The notes under the pieces: generated by a model
What the model saw: only the letters and a program-made list of their open reading frames with translations
What the model was told of the DNA's origin: nothing
Databases searched by the model: none
Made by a program: the position numbers and the translations under genes
DNA from: Odontocerum albicorne
Lineage: Eukaryota; Arthropoda; Insecta; Trichoptera; Odontoceridae
Direction: 5' to 3'
Assembly (NCBI GenBank): GCA_949825065.1
Contig: OX463842.1
Location: 48,467,436-48,531,435, forward strand
DNA length: 64,000 nt
Shown here: positions 11,755-20,856 of the stretch, piece by piece
How the letters are laid out: every line of letters starts with the position of its first letter
How positions within the stretch are numbered: position 1 is the stretch's first letter

Positions 11755-12423
11755 ATATATGTAAATAAAAATGTAAATGTTCGTTAATAGGAAATCTCTA
11801 ATCTCCGAAAGCTCTTCACCGATTGCTTTAAAATTTTGATAAAAGGTTGCATTTGTATACAAGCATGTATATATTTTTTTTTATATACGGTTGTATATAA
11901 AAAAGTATATAAAACAGATGAAATAACGGGAGCGCCCCCTGCAGCGACACACGCAAACTAAACAATTCTCATTGACAGTTATGTCACATTGCATTATCGA
12001 CGTTTCGAAATTAATATTAAATAATTAAATATTAAATAATAAATATTGAATATCTATATAAATAAAAATGTAAATGTTCGTTAATTAAAAATCTCCAATC
12101 TCCGAAAATTCTTCACGGATTGCTTTGAAATATTGACAGTTTGATTTCGAATATTAAATATTAAATAATAAATATAAAAAAGTATATAAAACAGACAAAT
12201 AATGGGAGCGCCCCTGTTGAACGTGACGGCTACATATGCAATATAGATTTCGATTTATTTTCATTTTGATTTCGAATATTAATATTTGATTTCGAATAAT
12301 AAATATTAAATATCTATATAAATAAAAATGTAAATGTTCGTTAATAGAAAATCTTTTATCTCCGAAAGTTTTTCCCCGATTGCTTTGAAATTTTTTCAAA
12401 ACGTTGCATTCGTATACAAGCAT

Positions 12424-12474
<51 letters not shown>

Positions 12475-12620
12475 TTATATACAGTTGTATATAAAAAAGT
12501 ATATAAAACCGACGAAATAATGGGAGTACCCCCTGCAGCGATACACGCAAACTAAACAATTCTCATTGACAGTTATGTCACATTGCATTTTCGACGTTTC
12601 GGATTCTTTCATTTCGTTTT
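11755..12620 (+). repeat. Three partial tandem copies of a Helitron-like repeat
   Basis: Segments starting near 11755, 12055 and 12308 share 'taaataaaaatgtaaatgtt', 'atctccgaaa', 'accgattgcttt', 'gtatacaagcatgt' and, in two copies, 'ctgcagcgacacacgcaaac'. The texture resembles Helitron-type 5' sequence of arthropods, but I could not see a diagnostic CTRR hairpin end, so the class is tentative. Confidence 0.45.
12424..12471. repeat. (AT)n microsatellite
   Basis: An uninterrupted AT dinucleotide run of about 46 bases lies inside the third Helitron-like copy, where the first copy has only 'atatatattt'. Confidence 0.95.
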
Positions 12621-12931
12621 TTAACTGTTTTTTTAATTTTCTTAAATATTAAATAATTGAATATTAAATAATACATAGTGAATAGTAAATATTAAATTTT
12701 CAAATACGTGTATTGAAAAATAGCGCCATCTGTTTGGACGTAAAAGCAACACACGCTATACTAAATTTTTATCCGCCATAGTTATATCAAGAAATGCGTT
12801 AAAATTTACCTGTATTGATTGATTTGCGTTTGAAGTGAAATATTTCCTTAAATTTTTATTTGTTTTTTCTTTGTTTTTTAGTTCGAGTATTTTCTTTTTT
12901 TAATATTTCGCAATTTTATATGTTTTTGTTA

Positions 12932-13160
12932 TTACTTTCGTAGGTTGAAAATAAATCTTAGACAAACATTTTGAAGACGCTGTAATTTGTGCAGCTGTTC
13001 CTCTGTAACATCCAAATAACATACGTCCGCACAGTCCAGAATCGGAAAGAGCAGAGACTGTACGAGTAAAATTTTGGTTTTAGTTGGTAGGAATTTTTGC
13101 AAAATTTTAAGTGAATAAGCGCTGAAGAAGATCATTCGGCTTACCTAATTTATTTGATCT
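12932..13160 (-). pseudogene. Jockey-like LINE RT fragment
   Basis: The minus strand encodes 'LLVQSLLFPILDCADVCYLD' followed by 'TEEQLHKLQRLQNVCLRFIF', a conserved thumb-region motif of Jockey-like reverse transcriptases. Truncated on both sides. Confidence 0.75.
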
Positions 13161-13480
13161 AGTCATGAGAGAGTGTTATCTATTAGCACTCCTAGATTTT
13201 TAATAGTTTAATGTGATGGTATGATAAAGCCTTTTTGGTCTGTGAGATGTTCCTTTGAATAAGAATAAAACTTTGATTTCGATTTCTTCTTCATTTCAAA
13301 AAATCGATTGAACAATTCAATAAGACGGAATAATATGATCAATCTTTTGCCATTGGAGGTCCCGTGGCATGGAATGGTCTTATTTTAGTGCTAGAGATAT
13401 GGGTGTTTAGTGCACCTTTAAGAAGAGAACCTTTTTTAGGAGGTCTTATCTTAATTTTTTATGTTATATGAACACTAAAG

Positions 13481-13538
13481 GAACTGGAAAGGCCAATAAA
13501 TAACTCAAGCAGAGATTGTTTATTGGCCTTTCCAGTTC
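13481..13538. repeat. 20-bp-arm hairpin
   Basis: Perfect inverted arms at 13481-13500 and 13519-13538 (gaactggaaaggccaataaa and its complement) around an 18-base loop. It sits at the 5' junction of a LINE fragment. Confidence 0.8.
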
Positions 13539-13975
13539 ACCGCTCCTCTTTCTTTACGTCGTCCTTTACTGTCCATGCAGTGAGACTCAGGAATCAGTTA
13601 CAAATCAATATAAGACTCGCTCCGTCCTTGGCATGCTTTAAGAAGCGACTGAAGAAACTCTTAATTTCTAGTCAGTAAAATAACGTGTTTCATTCCTGAT
13701 TTTTCTTTTCCTTTCCTCTCCACCATCCCTTCCTTTCCTTTTGATTGATGATATCTCACTTTATATGAAAAATAATGTTCGGGTGATTGTCCGTCTTTGT
13801 GGGGTTCGTAGGTATATGTTAATGGATTTCGTGGGGATGGATAGTCATTTGAATGATTTATGCGACCACGTAACTTGCTTCATTTACTTTTGTCTGGTTG
13901 GTTGGAAGAGATTGCCACCTGGCAATAATTCCGCCAGATTGTATGGCAATAAATGTTTAAATAAATAAATAAACA
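13539..13975 (+). pseudogene. LINE 3' end (SINE-partner family)
   Basis: Encodes the terminal RT peptide 'VHAVRLRNQLQINIRLAPSL' then ACFKKRLKKLLISSQ-stop, followed by a 3' UTR ending 'ctggttggttggaagagatt...ggcaataattccgcc' and TAAA repeats. Related 3' ends are at 21600-21965, 23890-24235 and 55515-55875. The terminal ~55 bp resemble the tail of the tRNA-derived SINE at 21093-21283. Confidence 0.75.
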
Positions 13976-14290
13976 CTACATAATACATTACTATATCAAA
14001 CCTACAACCGAATGCGCTACTACCACATATCGGAAGATCTATAAGGGTTTTTTTTAGTTCGTCTTCCCTTGGTAAGTCTTCTGCGGTTTTCTTATCATAT
14101 ATATTTTTCTGAAAATATTTTTTAGCATTATTCTACAAAAGGTTAAATATTTCTCACGTGTTTTTTTATAATTTTTAATCGTTTTATATTAAAAAAATAA
14201 TGTGGCAAATGGACACGTTTAGTCGTGAAAAACAAATAAATTTAGGACAGATAAAATTTAAACGATTACAAAAACAAAACAAAACACCAA
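13976..14290. repeat. Dispersed repeat (reverse copy) and upstream region of gene A
   Basis: 13990-14110 is a reverse-oriented copy of the 4045-4290 family ('atatcggaagatctata...ttcgtcttcccttggtaagt'). 14111-14290 is AT-rich DNA upstream of gene A with no other recognisable element. Confidence 0.5.
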
Positions 14291-14291
14291 G

Positions 14292-14327
14292 TATTTAATC
14301 AAGGCTTGTCGTCGAATTGTCATACTT
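14292..14327 (+). promoter_or_regulatory. Possible core promoter of gene A
   Basis: TATTTAA at 14292-14298 lies 30 bp before an initiator-like TCATAC (from 14320), about 30 bp upstream of the start codon. The spacing fits an arthropod TATA-Inr promoter. Inferred by eye only. Confidence 0.35.
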
Positions 14328-14350
14328 TTTCGTTTTGAAATAAAATAAAA

Positions 14351-17300
14351 ATGAAATACCATTATTTGTTTTTATCAATATTATCTTTATTTTTAATAGC
14401 AACAGGTAAGAATATTCATTTAGTTTATTCACGAATTTTTTATTTTATGTGTGGGCGATTTAAACGATGAAGGAAGAGGCGTCAGGATGAGTGATATAAA
14501 TATACTTGTATGTGGGTTTTTATATGCTGTTGATATAGTAATACTATGATGTACACATATCCTACACTACACCTTAAGACGAATGTGTTACTATACTTGA
14601 GAAAATGTAAGATGGTCCCTGTGGCATATGAAATGTCATGTCTCAAAGGGATGGGTATAATAGTTTTTTTAACAAATCGAATCGTTTCTTTATAAATCGA
14701 AAAATGGTTTTTCTCTTAACTGACGTTTTAATTCCAAATTTTCATTATACTGACTTTCTTATGTATTGTATGATCTGTATCTATATATATTTAAATAGGC
14801 CAAGATCCACTATGAATTTATACTAATTACGAACATTTAATTTTAGGTATAAAAAAATCGAAAATTCAATTATCATATACCCCATCCCTAGCCAATGCAG
14901 ACTAACGTAGTTACTTTTGACAAACGTCATCAAATATTATTTGATTTTAACAAACTGCAATATTTTTGCTAATTTGTAACAAGATGTATTAATTTGTCAT
15001 TATTGTAAGTTTTATGTAATGTATTTACCTAAATAACTTGCTATTTATTAGAATCGAGGATTATATTAAAGTTGATAAAATAATTAAAATTACTGAACGT
15101 CGTTACAAGGTTGTATTGACACAAATTTGTGAACTGTCACAGGGACCATGCTACATTTTCTCAAGTATAGCATATATACAAGGATCTACAAAGGTTTCTT
15201 TTTAGTTCATTTCCTTTTAGTAAGCTTTATTATTACATACGTTTTTTAAAAACATATGCAAATGCAGGGAAGTTTTCACCTTCTTATGCACAGATGAAAA
15301 ATAAATATAAGTACAAGTATTATAAAGTAAAAATGTTCGTCAGCTTTAATTACATTGCACATAAAAATAAAATGAATGTAAGATTATTTAACATATAAAT
15401 GTATCATAATAACAATGCCAAATAATAAAGTTTTAAAATAATAGTGGATGGAGTGATACTAAATTCTAGGAAACTTTAAGTTATTACAAAGTAAATTTTA
15501 AGCTTTCAAAAAAAAATGAAATATACATTACATTAGATAAAAATCGCATTCCTAATTTCGACATGATAGTGTTTTTCTAGTCACCGAGCATTTTAACAAC
15601 AATACAAACGTGCGCTCTGCGCGAACCAATCGTGTGGCATTCTAAAACCAATACCACTACATAAGTTGTATAATACAGAGAGTGTTACTCACACTGTTTC
15701 AAAAAGTCTCTTCTGGCTTAACGATCTAAACTCTTGAGGTGATAATGTATTATGAAATAGCGCTGTACAAGCCACTTGTTTGGTATATCAAGAAAATATA
15801 TAACATAGAGTTTAAATTTTTAACATAGAATTTGAACCAGATAATATCCATTTCTCATCAATGATATATTGTACATCAAATATCTTTCTGTATCTAGATG
15901 CAGGACTTGGTTGCCGACATTGTGGAATACAAGTTTCTTACACAGTTTGGGTTGATGATGACATTGTCGATTCCTATACCATGCGCCACTTCAGAGTGCA
16001 AAGGTGAGAAAGCAAAACTAAAATACTCTAATTGAACGTACATATCTGTGGCCAATTTTTTATATTACTACGATATCTCTATATGAGTGAGTTTGGTGTC
16101 TATCCATGGCTTTATCCTACTCAGTTTCCGCTGGGCATGCTCGGGTATAACTTCTTGAGCGTAAACAGTGATCTGCGTCTCCTGGTATACATTGTCAAAC
16201 TCGTTCGAGAAGTTGTGAGCTGTCCAGCATTACTACAAAGATAAGCGTTAAATAATGTTCCTAACAATAACATTAGACTGCGCCGGCAAGAACTGTTCTC
16301 AATAACATACGCAAGAACGGGTCTTCCTGCTGCTATGCTTCCAGCTGCCTGTTGGAAGGGCCTTAACTCTTTTAAATGGGAATGCTTCGGATATCGATCT
16401 GATGGTGTATACGATTTTTGTGATAATTTTTTTGTACATTTTTAAATCATGAGCAAAAAGTAAGAGCGTTGACTACCTGATGATTTAACTGATATCATTG
16501 ATAAAAATTAAGAGTAATATTGCCCGAGATTTGAACCTTGTACTCGTAGAACACTTAACTTTAAAGCAAAATATCTAGATTCGAATATACTATAAGAAAT
16601 AAAATGGTACTCGACGTATAAATAGTTTGTAAGGTGTTATTAAGATCATTCGGAATATCAAGTTGATCCGTTTTTATAAATAAAATTCAATGGTCAATTT
16701 TAACAAATGTTTTTTATAAATGAGCAATCAACCTGAAACCCAGTATCTATAGTAGTATCGAAACATACAATGGGCTGATCATTGATAAATTATCTAAGTG
16801 CTGTAAGGTCTCAAATCTTGAAAAACATATATAAAGAGGTATTGACGATCAGTTCAATAAGCTGGATCTGACTCCACTTCCAGATACTATTCAAATTGAT
16901 CTGAAGTTCCATGCAGTCTTGGAGAATCATTGATAAAAATTAAAAACAATGTTGGCCTAAAATTTGAACCTTGTGGAACACCTACACGTGTATCAAACGA
17001 TTCGATTTGAATATTATGTGCGGTACATTGCGGGACGAACTTTTTGGTCTGTCTGGAGTGATGATGTGTGAGAGGTTTGATTCGTGTGTTATATACATAT
17101 ATAATTGAGTGTCACTGTATGTCAGATTGATGAGAGTATGCGGCGGTGTTTTATATAATCAAAAATCGGAAAGAAATATCGATTTATTTTTTCATGCTAT
17201 ACTATATGTCCTCAATGAGATACAGGCAAACGTCTAGTTTACTGGGGACACGACAAATGAAAGGTAATAAACCCACATCCATTAAAATTGTGTGTCCGAA

Positions 17301-19321
17301 TTAAATAACTTGTTGTTTTTTCGCAACTTGTGTATTTATTGATTTTTTTGTAATGTATAAATAAATAAAATATATACCATAGAAATAAAATTAATTTGGA
17401 GTTAGATTAAGTTTTTGTGTTCTATAATGCTGCTGGTGGGATGGAAGTCGATTGTTAATTTATTAGATTTTATTAACGTGGACACTTTCATTTTTTTAAA
17501 CATTTTAGAAATTCGACATTTATCAATGTGATGAGATTAGTTGGATCCGAAGATGATCGATTTGAATTTGAAGGCCAGGATTTTGGATCTTTGGGAATGT
17601 TCATTAAAAAAATAGGACTATACTCTCAGGAGCCCGCCGAGAATAAGTACTGGATGCTGTACATCTTGGACAGATCACCCAATCCTAACATGCGACCTGG
17701 CCCTGATAAACTTTCACCGCTGGGTTTGTATAATATTGCATATTTTTTTAGCTACACATTGTCATGGATACTTATATACATACCATAAACTACTACGTCC
17801 ACGTTTAAAAAATTAAAAGCATTCTATGGATTTTTTTGCGATTTAAAAACAAATAATCGCATATTGATTATAAACATCAAATATGAATCTGAACTGAAAG
17901 ATAGGAGTGCATTGATTGTTCCGATATATGAAGGTAAGGGTGCAAGGATGGAGTGTGGAAGTTACAGAGCCATTAGTTTGTTGAGTGCAGTAAGTAAACT
18001 GTACGGAAAAATTCTGATAGAAAGGGTGAGAAAATACAAGGAAAAGAGATTGTAATTTATTTTTATCAAACACTGTTTATTCCACTTTTTTATAACGGTA
18101 TAACCCTACCGGTTTCAATCTCATCGTCAGGGGAGCACAAACAAGACTAAATTGTATTCGAACTGGTACCGATATACACGTTTCAACGGTTGGAGGCTGA
18201 GGGGTGAGGGAAGCATGGACGATTTCGGCCAAGAGCGGATAAATTTTTGGGACATAACTGTTCACCAGATGTTCGGATCGATGTACTGACTTAGAAATTT
18301 CTAGGGTCTCTAATCTGTCCAATTTATTTTCGTTACTACTGATATGTAAGAATTTGGTATCATCGATAGAAAAAGTATGGTTTTCACCGTGACAATGATT
18401 AGCCATTTCAGAATAAATTAGAGGATTTGTTAAGGCGGATTTGTGTTCATGAAATCTGTTTTCAAAAGATCTTCCTGTCGCGATGTTTATCAATAATGTT
18501 AAACCTATGTAGAATCTCAACACACGTTTCATCAGTCTCAAGCAGTTGGGCAATCACTTGGTTTACCATGTCGAAAGTCGTGATGTTTATCAATAATGTT
18601 AAACTTATGTAGAATCTCAACACACGTTTCATCAGTCTCAAGCAGTTGGGCAATCACTTGGTTTACCATGTCGAAAGTCGTGATGTTTATCAATAATGTT
18701 AAACCTATGTAGAATCTCAACACACGATTCATCAGTCTCAAGCAGTTGGGCAATCACTTGGTTTACCATGTCGAAAGTCGTGATGTTTATCAATAATGTT
18801 AAACCTATGTTGAATCTCAACACACGTTTCATCAGTCTCAAGCAGTTGGGCAATCACTTGGTTTACCATGTCGAAAGTCGTGATGTTTATCAATAATGTT
18901 AAACCTATGTAGAATCTCAACACACGTTTCATCAGTCTCAAGCAGTTGGGCAATCACTTGGTTTGTCATGTCGAAAGTCGTGATGTTTATCAATAATGTT
19001 AAACCTATGTAGAATCTCAACACACGTTTCATCAGTCTCAAGCAGTTGGGCAATCACTTGGTTTGTCATGTCGAAAGTCGTAAAGTTTATCAATAATGTT
19101 AAACCTATGTAAAATCTCAACACACGATTCATCCGAGTCTCAATCAGTTGGGCAATAGAAGAATTTTCATTCGATGAAAAATGTTTTCTTCCAATTCTGA
19201 AAATAAAACATGTAATAACATACATATGATTTTGTTTACAGGTGTGAGCAGTTTGATTGTTCAAAACGGGAAACACTATCTCTTCTGGCTAAAAACCGTG
19301 AATCCTGGGAATCACTCATGA
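14351..19321 (+). CDS. Secreted DUF4430/transcobalamin-C-like protein, copy A
   Basis: Four exons: 14351-14405, 15904-16003, 17509-17723 and 19242-19321, giving 149 residues (151 if the acceptor at 15897 is used). Intron phases are 1, 2, 1. Residues 1-19 form a signal peptide (MKYHYLFLSILSLFLIATG). The mature part opens with GLGCRHCG, a CxxC (Cys22 and Cys25) absent from the other copies, then 'SYTVWVDDDI', 'FIKKIGLYSQEPAENKYWML', 'LSPLG' and 'VSSLIVQNGKHYLFWLKTV'. This order matches the stand-alone transcobalamin/intrinsic-factor C-terminal domain (DUF4430); secretion is inferred from the leader. The intron 3 donor is GTTTGT, weaker than in its paralogues. Introns hold a MITE, LINE pieces, a Penelope fragment and a 100-bp satellite. 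Ligand and function are unknown. Confidence 0.8.
14596..15165 (+). mobile_element. 570-bp MITE in intron 1 of gene A
   Basis: Terminal inverted repeats of about 30 bp start 'cttgagaaaatgta' and end with its complement; both ends are flanked by TA(TA). The interior matches 31868-32431 (opposite orientation) and a truncated copy at 31213-31465. No transposase. TA flanks point to a Tc1/mariner-type mobiliser. Confidence 0.8.
16032..16425 (+). pseudogene. Jockey-like LINE C-terminal fragment in intron 2 of gene A
   Basis: Encodes 'FILLRYLYMSEFGVYPWLYP' and 'LGMLGYNFLSVNSDLRLLVY', then frameshifts after 'LLQR'. The out-of-frame continuation to about 16400 still matches the copy at 18-410 (opposite strand). 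Confidence 0.75.
16426..16999. other. Intron 2 of gene A: no feature recognised
   Basis: A short phrase ('gataaaaattaa...tttgaaccttgt') occurs twice, near 16500 and 16930, suggesting a decayed duplication. No coding signal. Confidence 0.4.
17000..17370. repeat. Dispersed repeat, reverse copy of 9900-10300
   Basis: Reverse complement of 9930-10265 with small indels, including 'tggggacacgacaaatgaaa' and 'gagatacaggcaaacg'. It lies in intron 2 of gene A, just upstream of exon 3. Confidence 0.65.
17880..18058 (+). pseudogene. RTE-like reverse transcriptase fragment
   Basis: Encodes 'ALIVPIYEGKGARMECGSYR' then AISLLSAVSKLYGKILIERV, the N-terminal RT motif of RTE/BovB-type ORFs. It lies in intron 3 of gene A and abuts the Penelope-like end. 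Confidence 0.75.
18061..18480 (-). mobile_element. Penelope-like element 3' part with GIY-YIG remnant
   Basis: The minus-strand frame reads 'TGRSFENRFHEHKSALTN' then EMANHCHGENHTFSIDD and 'KLDRLETLEISKSVHRSEHL'. I recognise the C-terminal half of a GIY-YIG endonuclease as found at the end of Penelope-like ORFs. The GIY half is replaced by the 100-bp satellite at 18480. The downstream end carries 'ctgacgatgagattgaaacc' (minus strand, near 18130-18113), a hammerhead-like core. A second, more decayed copy lies at 47900-48338. Confidence 0.65.
18480..19160. repeat. 100-bp minisatellite, about 6.7 copies, in intron 3 of gene A
   Basis: Exactly 100-bp period with few substitutions; the unit contains 'gtttatcaataatgttaaac' and 'tcagtctcaagcagttgggc'. 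It ends about 80 bp before exon 4. Apparent overlapping ORFs at 100-bp steps are artefacts of the period. Confidence 0.95.
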
Positions 19322-19373
19322 AAATGTTACGTCAATATTATAAAAAATATATAGAACGTAGCTGGAAGGTTGA

Positions 19374-19379
19374 AATAAA
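19374..19379 (+). terminator. Poly(A) signal of gene A
   Basis: AATAAA about 55 bp after the stop codon, consistent with a short 3' UTR. Confidence 0.6.
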
Positions 19380-19399
19380 TTGATTTTAACCATAATTAT

Positions 19400-20044
19400 T
19401 TCGTTTTTATTTATGAACATGACAAAAGGTAAAACCAATTAACCCTTACAGGCACAGGTAAACTTCACTTATTTTTACTCAGGCTGCACAAAAAATAAAA
19501 AGTCAAGTTTCTCATAATTTTTTTTAATGTATTGAAAAATGATACATACAAATGCTAAATTAACATATTTCCACTTTCTCGGTAGGTCAAGGAACTCCTG
19601 GTGAGGTGGTACAACTTATCTACCACTAGTCTATATTATACCACTTGGTACTTCTAATGTACCACCAAATAATGCCGAAATAAATCCAAGTAAAATAAAT
19701 TTTTTACCTTAATATAAATTTACCACAATTACTGAAGTCAATTTTATCACAACACAACAAATTTTTATTAAAATTTAATACAAATATATGACGTTTTCTT
19801 TTATACGCACAAGTTGGCACACCAAGAACAACTAACTGTCAATAATATTAGAAGATAAATGAATTTGAACAGGACCAGACCTGCAGCTGTGCGGACATGA
19901 GTCATAAGTATTATATTATACGAAGTGGTACATAATCTGAGCGTTCGTGCAGCAATAGAGAGAGGTTTAATAAGTGGTACATTGCGTGTACCGTTGTGCA
20001 GTACTGCGTCAAAAAAAAAGCGGGACATAACGTGGACCACTAAG
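19400..20044. other. Intergenic A-B: no gene recognised
   Basis: Contains short palindromic 'accactagt...gtaccaccaaat' words and a weakly coding-looking minus ORF, but no motif I recognise. Confidence 0.4.
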
Positions 20045-20340
20045 CCTGTAAGAGTTAAACCCGAAAATACATATAGTCGAATCGGACAATATCAAAATCT
20101 GCTTAGATGATAGTCCACAACAGTATTTTGGTGCCAACTTTGATACATGGGAGTGTGGAAACATCGACGGAGGAAAAGATTGAGAGAAGCCGAATAAATG
20201 CTGCAAAAATGCGTGTATTGAGTATAATAAATGGGTTAGCAATGTATAATATAATATTCATCTCCTCATTTTCCACGTGTACATTTGATTCATTTTGTGG
20301 TCAAAAAACGTATGTGATTACAAAACATCACTGTTGAAGC
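20045..20340 (+). pseudogene. RTE-like LINE fragment, duplicated in the B/C block
   Basis: Broken frame reads 'LIHGSVETSTEEKIERSRIN' and AAKMRVLSIINGLAMYN, resembling the RTE region 'YGSETW...MRVLR'. The same fragment is at 25640-25880 with about 90% identity by eye, marking the tandem duplication. Confidence 0.65.
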
Positions 20341-20711
20341 GAAGATCCAGCATTCCATCTTCATTATCATTGGTCCGCCTACCACTAAATTTACGGAACA
20401 TCGATATAAAACCATTAATTTTGACGCCAACTCGTGCATTTAAGTCACCCGTCAGTATAATTTTGTAGATTACGCGTTGTGCCTTCTTTAAATCTGATTC
20501 TCGTCACTCTTATGGTAGATTGACAAACTCATACTATATGATGCATTTCCTCAACCGCTCGGATATTAATGCTCTCACAACCTTCTTGGCTCATTCATTG
20601 TCTTTTATACCAGACCGCAAACCTAACAACCTTCTTGGCCCTTTAATTATCTTTTATACCAGATCGCATATGTAAGGTCCAACATCTGTTGGTATACGTT
20701 ACTTATCACAA
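20341..20711. other. Intergenic sequence shared upstream of genes B and C
   Basis: 'cgatataaaaccattaattt', 'cgtcactctt', 'gatgcatttcctcaaccgc' and 'ccttcttggc' all recur at 25980-26200. Non-coding; part of the segmental duplication. Confidence 0.55.
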
Positions 20712-20790
20712 AAATGATATTAGTAATCTTATCGAAAAATGATTATATTATAAATAGAAGAGTTTTAAATAGTATAATTCATTTCATACA
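20712..20790 (+). promoter_or_regulatory. Promoter of gene B
   Basis: TATAAATA at 20749-20756 with an initiator-like TCATTT at 20779-20784 (about 30 bp downstream). The preceding 35 bp, including 'agtaatcttatcgaaaaatg', are almost identical upstream of gene C although neighbouring DNA has diverged more. Confidence 0.6.
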
Positions 20791-20856
20791 GCGTTTTTGT
20801 CATATTTTTATGTTTTTCTTTTAAAAAAATTATAATTTACATTTAACTGATAACAA

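Noticed and set aside
12334..12559. ORFs over the AT microsatellite
   Set aside because: Ile-Tyr runs are produced by the (AT)n tract; both strands are open for the same reason.
18462..19276. Staggered minus ORFs every 100 bp
   Set aside because: Artefacts of the 100-bp satellite; only the first joins real Penelope-like coding text.
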